64,000 nt of DNA from CAYXLI01 sp964464925 (GCA_964464925.1 CAYXLI010000005.1:62001-126000), one strand, 5' to 3'; numbered from the stretch's first letter, positions 26,058 through 35,526 are shown. Notes: generated by a model not told the origin, from the letters alone. Numbers and translations: made by a program.

Positions 26058-27293
26058 TCAGCGCAGCTTGACCGCCGGAGTTTCGCCGTACGCGATGACT
26101 GCCTCGCGCGCGTGATTCAGAATGGAGAGCCGGCCGGCCTGCATGACTAATTCGTTGTAGCGGCTGTTCGCGGGGGTCGCGATGATAGCTTCGCTTTCGA
26201 TCTCCTGCATGACGGCGCGGCGATCCTCCACGCTCTCCTTCGATGCAACGCGAGTACAGGCTCTGATGATGTGCTCGATAGAGCGATAGCCGTAGCCGAC
26301 CGGGGTGAGGCCCGGGCCGCCGAGCTGAACGTATTGGAAGTAGTCTGGGCTGGGTTCCGCATATTGCGTCGCGCCCGGCGAATCCGGCTTCTCGGTGTAG
26401 CAATACTGCAACCCTCGATATTGATCCGAATGCTGAAGCAGACCCGCACGATCCAGCACTGAGCAGTGCATTGTAAGGCTCTGCGTGTTGGTTCCTGGCG
26501 CAGCGTCAGGGAAGCTCAAGGAATTTTGCACGTTGAGGCACGCGCCGTTGTTCCAGACGATCCGTGCATCGGTCCACAAATAACCCTCGGTGCCGTTCGG
26601 GAAGCGGTCTGTCAATCCGTACACGCTGACGCTGACCGGCAGAAGCCCGGTGATGAAGTGGACCAAGTCCACATAGTGGCATCCAATGTACGTGAACGCG
26701 TCGGAGTTCTCAGTGGAGAACCAGTTCTGGAAATTGGAGTTGCGGTAATACCACTTCTCCATCAACGCGGCTGTGCCGAGGCGGAAGTGTCCGAACAGGC
26801 CTTCGCGGTATTTCCTTCGCGCCATGAGGCTACGGTCATCGAAGCGCTTATGATACTCGATCCCTACGAAGAGGCCGCGCTGTTTCGATGCCGCTTCGAT
26901 CTTCATCGAATCCTGCACATTCAACACGAGAGGCTTAACGCAGCAGACGTGCTGGTTGTGCTGCAGTGCCGTCATGACCACGTCGTAATGCAGTTGGTCG
27001 GGAACCGCCGCAACCACGATGTTGTTCGGCCCCATTGACGCGATCACTTCGCGGAATTTATCCGGCTGCGGCTCGTCGGTCCCAATCGGAAACGTATCGA
27101 AGCTCTGGCCCGGAAACGCCTCTTCGAAGATCCGGGCGATCTTGAGGCGCCTGACCGTAGACCGGTGTTGGGCTACGACGGAGATCTTACCTACCAGTCC
27201 CATTCGCTGCAGTTGCAGCAGTGAAGGCAGGATCTGATCGTGCGTAATCATCCCGCCGCCAACAATAACGACGTTAGGGGTCAAGCAACACAC
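26058..27293 (-). CDS. Gfo/Idh/MocA family oxidoreductase, long form
   Basis: A 411-residue protein with N-terminal Rossmann motif VVIVGGGMITHDQILPSL and the catalytic-Lys segment as CCVKPLVLN in place of the common EKP. IEYHKRFDDR and YIGCHYVDLVHFITG follow as substrate-domain motifs. The length is above the usual 330-390. It is co-transcribed with the class III aminotransferase, overlapping its end by 13 bases. A dehydrogenase plus aminotransferase pair would convert a hydroxyl to an amine on a sugar or cyclitol; that is inference. Its stop abuts the CCA-type gene stop on the other strand. Confidence 0.83.
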   Translation of the reverse strand: MCCLTPNVVIVGGGMITHDQILPSLLQLQRMGLVGKISVVAQHRSTVRRLKIARIFEEAFPGQSFDTFPIGTDEPQPDKFREVIASMGPNNIVVAAVPDQLHYDVVMTALQHNQHVCCVKPLVLNVQDSMKIEAASKQRGLFVGIEYHKRFDDRSLMARRKYREGLFGHFRLGTAALMEKWYYRNSNFQNWFSTENSDAFTYIGCHYVDLVHFITGLLPVSVSVYGLTDRFPNGTEGYLWTDARIVWNNGACLNVQNSLSFPDAAPGTNTQSLTMHCSVLDRAGLLQHSDQYRGLQYCYTEKPDSPGATQYAEPSPDYFQYVQLGGPGLTPVGYGYRSIEHIIRACTRVASKESVEDRRAVMQEIESEAIIATPANSRYNELVMQAGRLSILNHAREAVIAYGETPAVKLR

Positions 27294-28645
27294 TCCGCGA
27301 ACGCCTCCCCGAGCACTGCCATGCTCTCCCGCAGAGGCTCCTCCGTGATTACCAGCGGTGGGGAAATCTTGACAGTGCCGCCGCCAAAGCCGACCGGGCT
27401 GAACATTAGCACGCCTTTCTCAATGCAGCGCTCCACGACGTTCCACGCGAGATCCGCGTCGGGCTCCTTTGTTCCCGGGCGCACGCAGGCAATACCGGCT
27501 ACTAATCCCTTCCCATCCACGCAGCCAATCTGCGGGAAGCGCTGCTGCAGCGCGCGAAGGCCCTGATGGAGGATGGCCCCCATCCGCGCCGCATTCCCCG
27601 CCAGATCTTCTTTCAGGATCAGTTCGAAGGACGCCAGCGCGGCCGCGCAACACACCGGATTGCCCGTGTGAGTGGACGTCATACTCCCCGGCGGATGCAA
27701 ATCCATTACGTCAGGCCGGCCTACTACCGCGGCGATGGGGAGCGAACTGCTGATGCCCTTCCCCCAGGTGGCGAGGTCCGGAAGGATGCCGTAATGCTCG
27801 AATCCCCACAGCGTTCCAGTCCGCCCAAACGCGGCTTGCACTTCATCCAGCACGAGCAGCGCTTTGTGCGCATCGCACCATTGCCGCAGGGCTTTCATGT
27901 ACTCGACAGGCGCAAACGCGGCCGAGCCGCCCTGGTACGTCTCCATGATCACGCCGGCTACGTTGGCAGCGTGAATGCCGCGCTCCTGCAAACTCTTCAG
28001 GAAGAAATCGAAGCTGGTGTCGGGTGTGCGGAAGCCATCAGGAAATGGAATCTGGACGAAACCCGGATCCATGTTGATGATCCAATCCTTGAGGGAAGGG
28101 ATCCCGCCAGCCTGCTGGGAACCGAGCGTACGGCCGTGGAATGCCTTCTCGTACGAAACGATGACATTTTTCGAGCGTCCGCCTGCCTTCACGCCGTGCG
28201 TGCGGCAGAGCTTAATGGCGCACTCAATCGTTTCCGACCCGGTGGTGAGCAGGAAAACCTTCTTCAAAGGCTCCGGCATCATGCCCGCAAAGCGCTCCAC
28301 CAACTGCGCACGAATTTCGTTCGGGAAGCAATAGTTCGTGAGAAGCTTCGACTGCGCCTGCTTTGTGATTGCGTCAACAATTTCCTGGCGGCCGTGGCCT
28401 GCGTTCGTAATGAGGACGCCGGAGGACCAGTCGATCCAGCAGTTTCCGTACTTGTCGAACACCTGATAGCCTTCGGCTCGATCCCACACGATCGGCGGCT
28501 GTCCGCGCATCGCGACCGGTTCAAACGCGTGCAGCTTTTCAAGCACAGGAACCGACCCAGCGGCAGGGATTTCGGTCACGATGCGGCGGTACTTGGTTTC
28601 CACCCGCGGCACAGGCTTCGGGGTGATGGAATAATCTCGGGCCAT
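27281..28645 (-). CDS. Class III PLP-dependent aminotransferase (GabT/ArgD-like)
   Basis: A 454-residue fold-type I enzyme with FLLTTGSETIECAIKL near 131-146 (phosphate contact), VSYEKAFHGRTLGS near 163-176, VLDEVQAAFGRTG at 265-277 with Asp267 contacting the PLP ring, and the Schiff-base Lys296 in TWGKGISS. Family members move amino groups between omega-amino acids or amino sugars and 2-oxoglutarate. The N-terminal 45 residues are longer than in GabT. It lies in an operon with a Gfo/Idh dehydrogenase, which hints at an amino-sugar or cyclitol substrate rather than GABA. It could also cover the missing DapC step; I have no evidence for that. Confidence 0.88.
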   Translation of the reverse strand: MARDYSITPKPVPRVETKYRRIVTEIPAAGSVPVLEKLHAFEPVAMRGQPPIVWDRAEGYQVFDKYGNCWIDWSSGVLITNAGHGRQEIVDAITKQAQSKLLTNYCFPNEIRAQLVERFAGMMPEPLKKVFLLTTGSETIECAIKLCRTHGVKAGGRSKNVIVSYEKAFHGRTLGSQQAGGIPSLKDWIINMDPGFVQIPFPDGFRTPDTSFDFFLKSLQERGIHAANVAGVIMETYQGGSAAFAPVEYMKALRQWCDAHKALLVLDEVQAAFGRTGTLWGFEHYGILPDLATWGKGISSSLPIAAVVGRPDVMDLHPPGSMTSTHTGNPVCCAAALASFELILKEDLAGNAARMGAILHQGLRALQQRFPQIGCVDGKGLVAGIACVRPGTKEPDADLAWNVVERCIEKGVLMFSPVGFGGGTVKISPPLVITEEPLRESMAVLGEAFAECVA

Positions 28646-28702
28646 TGGGCTTCATTGTATCCAGCCGGGCACGCCTAGCTCAGCGTAGGTGAGAATAGCA
28701 AC

Positions 28703-29815
28703 GTGCATCTCCGCGTATTCGCCGCGCTTCTGCTGGCCGCCGCGCCTGTCCGTGTCACGTGGAGGGACGTGCCGGAGGCTTTACGCAAGGAATTGTCCGT
28801 GCCGGATCGGCAGTTCGATGCGTGGGTGCGTAGCTTGGAAACCGAAACAGACGACCGGCTGCGGCGCGGAGAGCAGGAGCACCTGATCTACTATGTCCTT
28901 CAGGCACGGACGTTTACCAATGCCAACCCGGTGGAGCCAGCGTTATCTCGTAGGGACGACGAACTCGTTCAGCGGCGCTTTCGCGACTTCCTGGCGGCCC
29001 TTGAGCGGCCCACCACGGACGAACGGCTCAAATATTTCCAACGCTCGGTGACAAACAGGAGTTTGCAGACTCTGAATGAAGCGTATGAGGAGGCACGAGC
29101 CTTTTTGAATGCGAAGGAGGTCTTGCATGCTCCGGATGCCTATGAGACCAGGGGCCATAGTTCCGATACGCAACTGGCATCGTCGTACTCGGTGTGGAAC
29201 GCGCTGCAGGTCGTGCATGTACTGCGGCCCGAAATGAAGGTTCGCCGCGTTCTGATCGTGGGACCGGGTGTGGATTTCGCTTCCCGGACAGGCTTCACGG
29301 GAGCCGTCCCACCCCAGAGCTATCAGCCCTACGCCGTCGCCGATGCATTAGACGGTCAGGCGCAAATTGACTGCGTGGACATCAATCCTCGCGCGCTCGC
29401 GGCAATTCCGGCCAAGGCGCAGCTCCAGTTGCCTCAGGAAGCCGGAACAGAGGATTTCCTCCGTTATCAGGAGAGCCTTGGACGATCGCTCAAGAGTAGA
29501 CAAGCCAGCATGTATGTCACGGCAGAGCGAATGAATATTGTTACCCAACGGTTTTCAGACCGTCGTTACGATCTGTTAGTTGTTACGAACGTGCTGCTGT
29601 ACTTCCCGCACCCGCAACTCGCACTGGCTGTGGCAAATATGGGGGCGATGCTGGCCCCCGGCGGCATTCTGATCCACAATGACACGCGCGTGGACACCGA
29701 ACGCATGCTTCGCGCGGCAGGCATGGAAACGATCCATGCGAGGCGGGTCCTAATCGCTCAAGGGAAGGTCGCGCCGCTGTATGACGTAATTTCCATCGTC
29801 GCGAAAGGAAAGTAG
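28703..29815 (+). CDS. Exported protein with a SAM-methyltransferase-like fold
   Basis: The start is GTG at 28703. The first 16 residues form a short signal peptide (LRVFAALLLAAAP). Residues 20-170 are helical and unidentified. From about 180 the pattern of a class I methyltransferase appears: VRRVLIVGPGVDFASRTG (motif I), IDCVDINPRAL (motif II), RRYDLLVVTNVLLYFPHPQ (motif IV/V) and GAMLAPGGILIHND. SAM is not known to be available in the periplasm, so the protein may have lost catalysis, may be mis-started, or may stay inside. It stands alone in its orientation with a TPR protein gene downstream. Confidence 0.72.
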   Translation: MHLRVFAALLLAAAPVRVTWRDVPEALRKELSVPDRQFDAWVRSLETETDDRLRRGEQEHLIYYVLQARTFTNANPVEPALSRRDDELVQRRFRDFLAALERPTTDERLKYFQRSVTNRSLQTLNEAYEEARAFLNAKEVLHAPDAYETRGHSSDTQLASSYSVWNALQVVHVLRPEMKVRRVLIVGPGVDFASRTGFTGAVPPQSYQPYAVADALDGQAQIDCVDINPRALAAIPAKAQLQLPQEAGTEDFLRYQESLGRSLKSRQASMYVTAERMNIVTQRFSDRRYDLLVVTNVLLYFPHPQLALAVANMGAMLAPGGILIHNDTRVDTERMLRAAGMETIHARRVLIAQGKVAPLYDVISIVAKGK

Positions 29816-29880
29816 CGGTCTCGCCCACGTTCTGCCCCCGAAAATAAATTTGTCTACACTGCTAGCATTTTGCCTCCGTC

Positions 29881-29930
29881 ATCGTTTGTGTAAGTGAGAT
29901 GTGGAAACAAACGATCTGAGCCATCGTTTG
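29881..29930 (+). repeat. Three alternating copies of ATCGTTTG in competing inverted orientation
   Basis: ATCGTTTG at 29881-29888, its complement CAAACGAT at 29908-29915, and ATCGTTTG again at 29923-29930. The middle copy can pair with either side: loop of 19 bases with the first, or 7 bases with the third. The outer copies extend as ATCGTTTGnGTAAG. This lies 26 bases before the TPR gene start and just upstream of its GGAGG ribosome site. Confidence 0.6.
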
Positions 29931-29955
29931 AGTAAGCAGCACGCGGAGGCGGACT

Positions 29956-30927
29956 ATGCTGAGCCTTCTCCTTTCGTTCTATCTGGTCGCCGGCGCCACG
30001 GGCCCTGCGGACCTGGCACAAGAATTACAAACGGCTCAAACAATGGCACAGGCGGGAGATACCGTACGAGCCACGAGCATCCTCAGCGCCCTACTGAAAG
30101 AAGTTCAGCCGGAAAGTGTCGAAGCGGCATTGATCTGCAACGGCTTGGGGATTGCTGCGGGAAACGCGGGACGTTACAGTGATGCCGAGAAGTTCTACCG
30201 CCGCGCTATCCACATATTTGTGGCCCGACGTGGACCAGCCGACGAAGCTACATTGAAGATTCAGCAGAATCTCGCGTCTTTGTACGTAGAACTCAACCGC
30301 CCGGACGAGGCAGAGGCACTGATGATACGGGTGGTAGAGGCCCGTAGGCAGAATCCGGGAAAGAATGCCATTGGTCTTGCGGACGCAGTGGACATTCTCG
30401 GAACCATACATGTTCTACGGAAGCGGCCTGACAGTGAGGCGCACTTCCGGGAAGCGATGGATCTGCTGACTACCCATGGCCAGCAGGACACTCTCCAATT
30501 CGCGATGGTTCTGAATCACCTGGCCTGCTGGTTCGCTGTTTTGAGGCGATATCCCGAGGTCCGCCCCTTGGCAGAGCAGTCGCTGCATCTGCTGGAAGCT
30601 CATCCCGAATCTTCACCTGGCGAGCGTCTGATGGGATTGATGGTGCTCGCGGCAGCGGAATCTAAAACGGGACCAATAGAGGCCGCCGAGTCACGCATCA
30701 AGCGCGCGTTGGAGATGGCCGAGGCGACATTTGGACCGGAACATCTGCGCGTCGGCTGGATCCTGGCAAGCTACGCTGCTTTGTTACGGGATGCTCACCG
30801 CAAAGACGAAGCCCGTCCTCTGCAGGAACGCTCTAATCAGATCCTCGCGACCTTCAACCGCGGCCAGGCGACTGTGGGCATAGAGGCTTTGCTGATGAAT
30901 CAGAAATTCAGGAGATCTTCCCGGTAA
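29956..30927 (+). CDS. Exported tetratricopeptide-repeat protein
   Basis: A 323-residue protein with a short hydrophobic leader (MLSLLLSFYLVAGATG) and then repeated helix pairs. Typical TPR spacing is seen in ALICNGLGIAAGNAGRYSDAEKFYRRAI, NLASLYVELNRPDEAEALMIRVV and VGWILASYAALLRDAHRKDEARPL. These repeats of 34-42 residues resemble the TPR_12/kinesin-light-chain-like type. It probably acts as a scaffold in the periplasm. GGAGG precedes the ATG. The leader RNA has competing ATCGTTTG repeats. A shared bidirectional hairpin follows and separates it from the convergent TonB receptor gene. Confidence 0.85.
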   Translation: MLSLLLSFYLVAGATGPADLAQELQTAQTMAQAGDTVRATSILSALLKEVQPESVEAALICNGLGIAAGNAGRYSDAEKFYRRAIHIFVARRGPADEATLKIQQNLASLYVELNRPDEAEALMIRVVEARRQNPGKNAIGLADAVDILGTIHVLRKRPDSEAHFREAMDLLTTHGQQDTLQFAMVLNHLACWFAVLRRYPEVRPLAEQSLHLLEAHPESSPGERLMGLMVLAAAESKTGPIEAAESRIKRALEMAEATFGPEHLRVGWILASYAALLRDAHRKDEARPLQERSNQILATFNRGQATVGIEALLMNQKFRRSSR

Positions 30928-30939
30928 AGAAACAACGGA

Positions 30940-30967
30940 GCCGCCTCCCGATGATCGGGGAGGCGGC
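30940..30967 (-). terminator. Hairpin terminator shared by the TPR and TonB-receptor genes
   Basis: GCCGCCTCCC at 30940-30949 pairs perfectly with GGGAGGCGGC at 30958-30967 around an eight-base loop. On the minus strand it is followed by TCCGTTGTTTCTTT, a modest T-rich run, so it suits the TonB receptor transcript best; it can also block the plus-strand transcript. Confidence 0.75.
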
Positions 30968-30988
30968 ATTGAGAGTTTTACCAACAGC

Positions 30989-33900
30989 TCAGAAAATGAA
31001 CTTGACGGCAAATTGGATCTGCCTTGGGAAGTTCGCATTGCCCTGCGCCACAGTTCCCTTGATGATTGTTCCGAAGTTGGAATCATTTGGGTTGTTGTTG
31101 AACTGCTGCAGCGGCATGTAAAACGTGTTCATGACGTTGAAAGCCTCGGCGCGGAACTGCACGCTCATGCTTTCTTTAATCTGTGTGTTTTTTGCGATTG
31201 ACATATCGAACTGCGGCGTGGAATGCAGACGGATACGCGGATCGCGGAAAGGCGTTTCGCGAGGAGCGTAGTTCGGCAGGACCAGGAAATTGTAATTCGT
31301 CAGGTCGCAGCCCGAAACGCTTTGGCTGAACGATTGAAGCGAGATGGTGTTGTCGGAGTTGTACCGCGCAACGCACGGCCGCACGCCGTAAATCTTCGAT
31401 GCGGACCAGTCCGGCGTCACCTTCGCATCGCGCACGTAACGCACGTTGCTTGGGAGATCCCAAGGACGGCCAGAGCTATACGTAAAGATCGTCGTATGCT
31501 GCCAACCGCTGGCAATGCGGTTCCAGAACGCGTTCGACGTGTTGAAAAGAGCATGGCCCTTGCCGAACGGAAGTTCCCACACGCTCGACACCTTCACCAC
31601 GTGCGGCCGATCGTACTGATATATGCCGCGCTGGATGACGAATGCCTGCGGGTCGAGGAACGGATTGTTTCCGCTACTGTCTGTGAAGTTGCGGCCCTGT
31701 TCGATCATCTTCGACAAGGTATACGCAACGTTGAGGTTCAGGCCGGCAAAGCGGCGCAGTTCATACGTGACCTGCATGCTGTTGTACCAGCTCTTGCCAT
31801 CGTTGCGCCCCCGCTGCGTAAAGGCGCCGAACTCCGGGAAGGGCCGGGCCAGATTGAACCTCGAAATCGTCGGACTGGTACCCAGACTCGTTCCGGCGAA
31901 CGGAGCGAGGTTATAAAACGGATTCGGAACCTGTTCGTCGCAGTAAGCTACACTGCCGCCTTCCAGCGGATTGCACTTCTTCCGGAAGGCTAGATCCGGT
32001 TCGTTCGCCTCCCGATTCGTCTCGAGCTTGTACCCGCGGTTGCCGGCATACGACACTTCAACCGCCGATTTCCACGGAAGCTGATACTGGAATCCCGTCG
32101 AGAACTGCCACACATACGGCAGCTTGAACGTCGGATCGAAGAACGAGAAGCCACGCCCGAGGAAAGTTGCGGCTCCTAACCCATTGCCGGCCGGATTGGC
32201 GATGCCGTTCGGATACGGATTGTTCAGGATTCCGTCGATGGGCGTACGATTGCCGTCCAGCGAGCCTACGAACGGGGTTGTAATGCTATAGCCGTTGTGC
32301 TGGTTATAGTCGTTGTTCGGATTCAGGTAAAACTTGCCGAACCCGCCGCGGAACACGAGCTTCTGTGTGACCTGGTAAGCGAGACCGAAGCGGGGTTGGA
32401 TCGCCGTGTAGTCGATGTTCGAGACCGTCCGGTCCGTGCCTTGTCCGGCAAACAGCAGGCCGCCTTTCAAGGTTGGAACCCCCGGGAAGACCTTCCGGTC
32501 GATCAGATTGTCAGCCGGATTGGTTACGGTTGGATCGAAGCCCCGATTGATCCGGTTATACCGCTCGTTTGGCGAAATGTTGATATCCCAGCGCAGGCCA
32601 AGGTTCAGGGTCAGTTTACGGCTGACCTTCCAATCATCCTGGACATAGGGTGCATAGTACTTCCACAGCGTCGCAGGAAACACATTCACATCGGCTCCGC
32701 CTGAACTGGGACTGAGCACACCGAGTAGCAACGAAGCCATCGCGTTTCCGCTAAGCGGGTCCGCGCGGTTGAACTCCTTCTGAGTGAAATCGCGCGTCGC
32801 CTGCAACCGGAACGCGTTGCCGACGTTTTGAACGTTGTATTGGATCCACCGCATATCCACTCCCGTCTTGATCGAGTGAGCTCCGGAGATCTTCGTCACC
32901 GTGGGATGGAACGCGAGCGTATTTGTGTAGTTGAAGCTGTAGTATCGGCCCAGCGCCTGATAGTTATCTATTTCATACCGTCCGAACCAGCTCGGCAATG
33001 CCAATTGGTTCACCATCGATGCCGGAAAACCGAGTTGCGTCGGGCTGTAATTTGAGTTTCCATAGCCGGCCGAACCTTCGATGTACCGGTTGAACGAGAT
33101 ACGCGCGTTCGTGATCAGTGTTGGACTCAAACTGCCTACCCAATCGAGCACATAGGCGTCATTCACGCGCTTCAGCGGAAACTGGCCGTCGCTCGCCGGA
33201 ACGTCCCGGGCAAGACCGTTGAAACTGCGGATCTCAGTCCGGTCGTTGCTGGCGTGACGGAAGAACACATGATGTTTATCGCCGAAGTTCTGGTCGAGCT
33301 TGATGACCAGGTTGTAGAAGTCGTCGCGGTCCAGGTTGTCGCCGCCAGGAATGAACAGATTCCCTTGCGAATAGAATGAGCCGGTCGCCTTCTGGTTCGG
33401 CTTCGGATAGAAGCTGAGCAGCTTGAGTGCGATCGGGTTCAAACGATTCGAAGGAATCTTGTTCCCGGGGAACGCATCGCGCGTCCAGGTGCCATTCACG
33501 TTGCGGCCCGTGGCCGGATCATAGATGACGATCTGGCGGCCTTGCGTGTCGACCAGTTTGGAGAAGTCTCCCTGAAGAAATTCAGGTTCCGGAACCGAGA
33601 GCACCAGCGGAGTCGGCGTGCCTTCGCGGTACCCTTCATAATTGACGAAGAAGAAGCTCTTGTCCTTGCCGTTGTAGAACTTCGGGAAGATCACCGGTCC
33701 GCCGATCGAGCCGCCGTATTGATCCAGAAAGTGCGCGACCTTCGGCTGTCCGACTGCATTGTTCTGGAACGAGTTCGCATCCCACTGATTGCGTCGTGCA
33801 AACTCATACAAGCTGCCGTGGAAGGCGTTCGTCCCGCCCTTCAGCAGCACGTTCACGGATCCGCCCGACGATTTTCCGTATTGTGAATCGTAAGCATTGG

Positions 33901-34573
33901 TCTGGATCTTGAACTCCTGCACCGAATCCACTGGCGGGACAAGGGCGATGTTGTTGCCGCCGGCCTGCGCATTATTCGGCGCGCCGTCCAGCAGGAACTC
34001 ATTTGTGCGATCGAGGCCGCCGCTGATCGTCCAGTCTGCGATTGCTCCGTTATCGAACGGACGCTGATAGATGATGTTTCCATTGAAATTCACGCCCGCC
34101 GAAAGAATCGAGAGCATGAATGGATTGCGCGCGTTCAACGGGAGTTCGCGTACGCGCTGTTCATCGATCACTTGGCCGCGATCCGCCTTCTCCGTCTGGA
34201 GCAGGGGCACTTCCGCGGTTACTGTCACCTGGTCGGATACCTGGCCGACCTCGAGAACTACGTCAATGCCTGCCGTCTGGCCAACATTGAGCCGCAACCC
34301 TTCGCGATTGTACTTTTTAAATCCGGGTGCTTCTATTTGCAGCACGTAGTTGCCCGGACGAAGGAATGGAATTGTGTAGCTGCCGCTGGAGTCCGTAACG
34401 CCAGTTGCAGCTTCGTTTGTGTCCACGTTTTTCACTTGAATCGTCACGGCTGGAACGGCGGCGCCGGACGGATCTGTGACATGTCCCGTAATTGTGGCGC
34501 GAAACTCCTGTGAGAACGCACTGGTACTGAGCGCTAACAGGAGCGCAAGAATCCACCTGGACTTCACTAGCAT
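30989..34573 (-). CDS. TonB-dependent outer-membrane receptor with carboxypeptidase-regulatory-like domain (Oar-like)
   Basis: The 1194-residue protein has a signal peptide (about 1-21). A CarboxypepD_reg-like beta-sandwich follows (about 25-110: ITGHVTDPSGAAVPAVTIQV ... GSYTIPFLRPGNYVLQIEA), then a plug domain with VTVTAEVPLLQTE and a DSVQEFKIQT segment near 215-225. A very long 22-strand-type barrel ends in VKFIF, with terminal Phe as usual for barrels. This is the Oar/SusC-like group expanded in Acidobacteriota, thought to import polymers or peptides using TonB energy. No SusD-like lipoprotein lies beside it. A strong Shine-Dalgarno (AAGGGGG) and a good promoter precede it. Confidence 0.93.
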   Translation of the reverse strand: MLVKSRWILALLLALSTSAFSQEFRATITGHVTDPSGAAVPAVTIQVKNVDTNEAATGVTDSSGSYTIPFLRPGNYVLQIEAPGFKKYNREGLRLNVGQTAGIDVVLEVGQVSDQVTVTAEVPLLQTEKADRGQVIDEQRVRELPLNARNPFMLSILSAGVNFNGNIIYQRPFDNGAIADWTISGGLDRTNEFLLDGAPNNAQAGGNNIALVPPVDSVQEFKIQTNAYDSQYGKSSGGSVNVLLKGGTNAFHGSLYEFARRNQWDANSFQNNAVGQPKVAHFLDQYGGSIGGPVIFPKFYNGKDKSFFFVNYEGYREGTPTPLVLSVPEPEFLQGDFSKLVDTQGRQIVIYDPATGRNVNGTWTRDAFPGNKIPSNRLNPIALKLLSFYPKPNQKATGSFYSQGNLFIPGGDNLDRDDFYNLVIKLDQNFGDKHHVFFRHASNDRTEIRSFNGLARDVPASDGQFPLKRVNDAYVLDWVGSLSPTLITNARISFNRYIEGSAGYGNSNYSPTQLGFPASMVNQLALPSWFGRYEIDNYQALGRYYSFNYTNTLAFHPTVTKISGAHSIKTGVDMRWIQYNVQNVGNAFRLQATRDFTQKEFNRADPLSGNAMASLLLGVLSPSSGGADVNVFPATLWKYYAPYVQDDWKVSRKLTLNLGLRWDINISPNERYNRINRGFDPTVTNPADNLIDRKVFPGVPTLKGGLLFAGQGTDRTVSNIDYTAIQPRFGLAYQVTQKLVFRGGFGKFYLNPNNDYNQHNGYSITTPFVGSLDGNRTPIDGILNNPYPNGIANPAGNGLGAATFLGRGFSFFDPTFKLPYVWQFSTGFQYQLPWKSAVEVSYAGNRGYKLETNREANEPDLAFRKKCNPLEGGSVAYCDEQVPNPFYNLAPFAGTSLGTSPTISRFNLARPFPEFGAFTQRGRNDGKSWYNSMQVTYELRRFAGLNLNVAYTLSKMIEQGRNFTDSSGNNPFLDPQAFVIQRGIYQYDRPHVVKVSSVWELPFGKGHALFNTSNAFWNRIASGWQHTTIFTYSSGRPWDLPSNVRYVRDAKVTPDWSASKIYGVRPCVARYNSDNTISLQSFSQSVSGCDLTNYNFLVLPNYAPRETPFRDPRIRLHSTPQFDMSIAKNTQIKESMSVQFRAEAFNVMNTFYMPLQQFNNNPNDSNFGTIIKGTVAQGNANFPRQIQFAVKFIF

Positions 34574-34604
34574 TTAGACCCCCTTCTACTTGTCAGGTGC
34601 GCCA

Positions 34605-34633
34605 AGCATACAACGATCGCTTCCGCGTCGCAA
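34605..34633 (-). promoter_or_regulatory. Sigma-70-type promoter of the TonB-dependent receptor gene
   Basis: Read on the minus strand, TTGCGA (34628-34633) and TATGCT (34605-34610) are 17 bases apart. The -10 ends 31 bases before the ATG at 34573, and AAGGGGG lies between them. Confidence 0.6.
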
Positions 34634-34666
34634 CCGCTTGTGAGAAGGGGGGAATTCGATCCGGAT

Positions 34667-35497
34667 CTAACGGTCGCGGGCGCGGGCAATTTCCAGCCGC
34701 GCGTTGAATTCGCAGCCGAACAGAGCGATGACGGAGAGCAGATACATCCACACGAGCAAGGCGACGACCGCACCAATGCTCCCGTAGAGAACGTTGTAGT
34801 TCGCAATGTTGCGCACGTAGAATCCGAACCCGGTTGTGGCAATCCACCAGAGTGTGATCGCCAGAAATGCGCCGGGCCAGACATGCCGCAAACGTTGTGC
34901 CCGGTTGGGGCCGAGGTAATAAAGAAATGCTGTCCCTAGCAGAATGGAGCCGAGGGCGATCGCGTATCGTGCCGTCTGCCCAAAGAACGAGATCCAGCCC
35001 TTCAGTTGTTCGCCTTCCGGGATCACGCCGATCCAGGTGAGCACGTATCGCTCGACACGGTTTCCGAAGACGATCAGCACCGACGACGCAATAATCGGCA
35101 CGGCAGCGGCGAAGACGAGAGCCGCCGCCATTCCGCGCTCACGCCAAAACGAACGTCCCTGATGAATGCTGTACGATGCGCGGAAGCCCTGCATGAGCGT
35201 CATCATCACACCCGATGCGGCGTAGAGCGACAGTAGCGTCGCCAGAAAGATGAGGTAAATGGGACGCTGGCCGCGCTCGGTGAAGTTGTAATATACGATC
35301 TCCTCGGTTCCGGGCGGGACTACTTGAAATATAAGAGTGCTCAGGATGCGCGAAACCGAAGTTGCGTTCGCCTGAACGAGGAGCGTTGTGACCGTGGTGA
35401 GGACGGGGAAAAACGCAAGCAGGGCGGAGTAGGCGGCGCCCTTCGCGGTGCCGAGCACATTGTGCTCGTAACTGGCCACGAACGTCCTTTGAAGCAA
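34667..35497 (-). CDS. YihY/BrkB-family inner-membrane protein
   Basis: A 276-residue protein with about six membrane spans and the family's conserved start YEHNVLGTAKGAAYSALLAFFPVL, where the spaced Ala/Tyr/Pro residues match YihY (once misnamed ribonuclease BN). The function of the family is not settled; a transport role has been suggested. The given start is TTG at 35497, but the same frame is open upstream through RVRQIGWLLQ, which looks family-like, so the true N-terminus is probably a few codons longer. It follows the GT2 gene on the same strand after about 30 bases. Confidence 0.85.
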   Translation of the reverse strand: MLQRTFVASYEHNVLGTAKGAAYSALLAFFPVLTTVTTLLVQANATSVSRILSTLIFQVVPPGTEEIVYYNFTERGQRPIYLIFLATLLSLYAASGVMMTLMQGFRASYSIHQGRSFWRERGMAAALVFAAAVPIIASSVLIVFGNRVERYVLTWIGVIPEGEQLKGWISFFGQTARYAIALGSILLGTAFLYYLGPNRAQRLRHVWPGAFLAITLWWIATTGFGFYVRNIANYNVLYGSIGAVVALLVWMYLLSVIALFGCEFNARLEIARARDR

Positions 35498-35526
35498 CCA
35501 GCCTATCTGCCGGACGCGGTCGGAGC

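Noticed and set aside
31223..31993. A 256-codon plus-strand open frame
   Set aside because: It is antisense to the TonB-dependent receptor, rich in Arg and His, with no ribosome site or motif.
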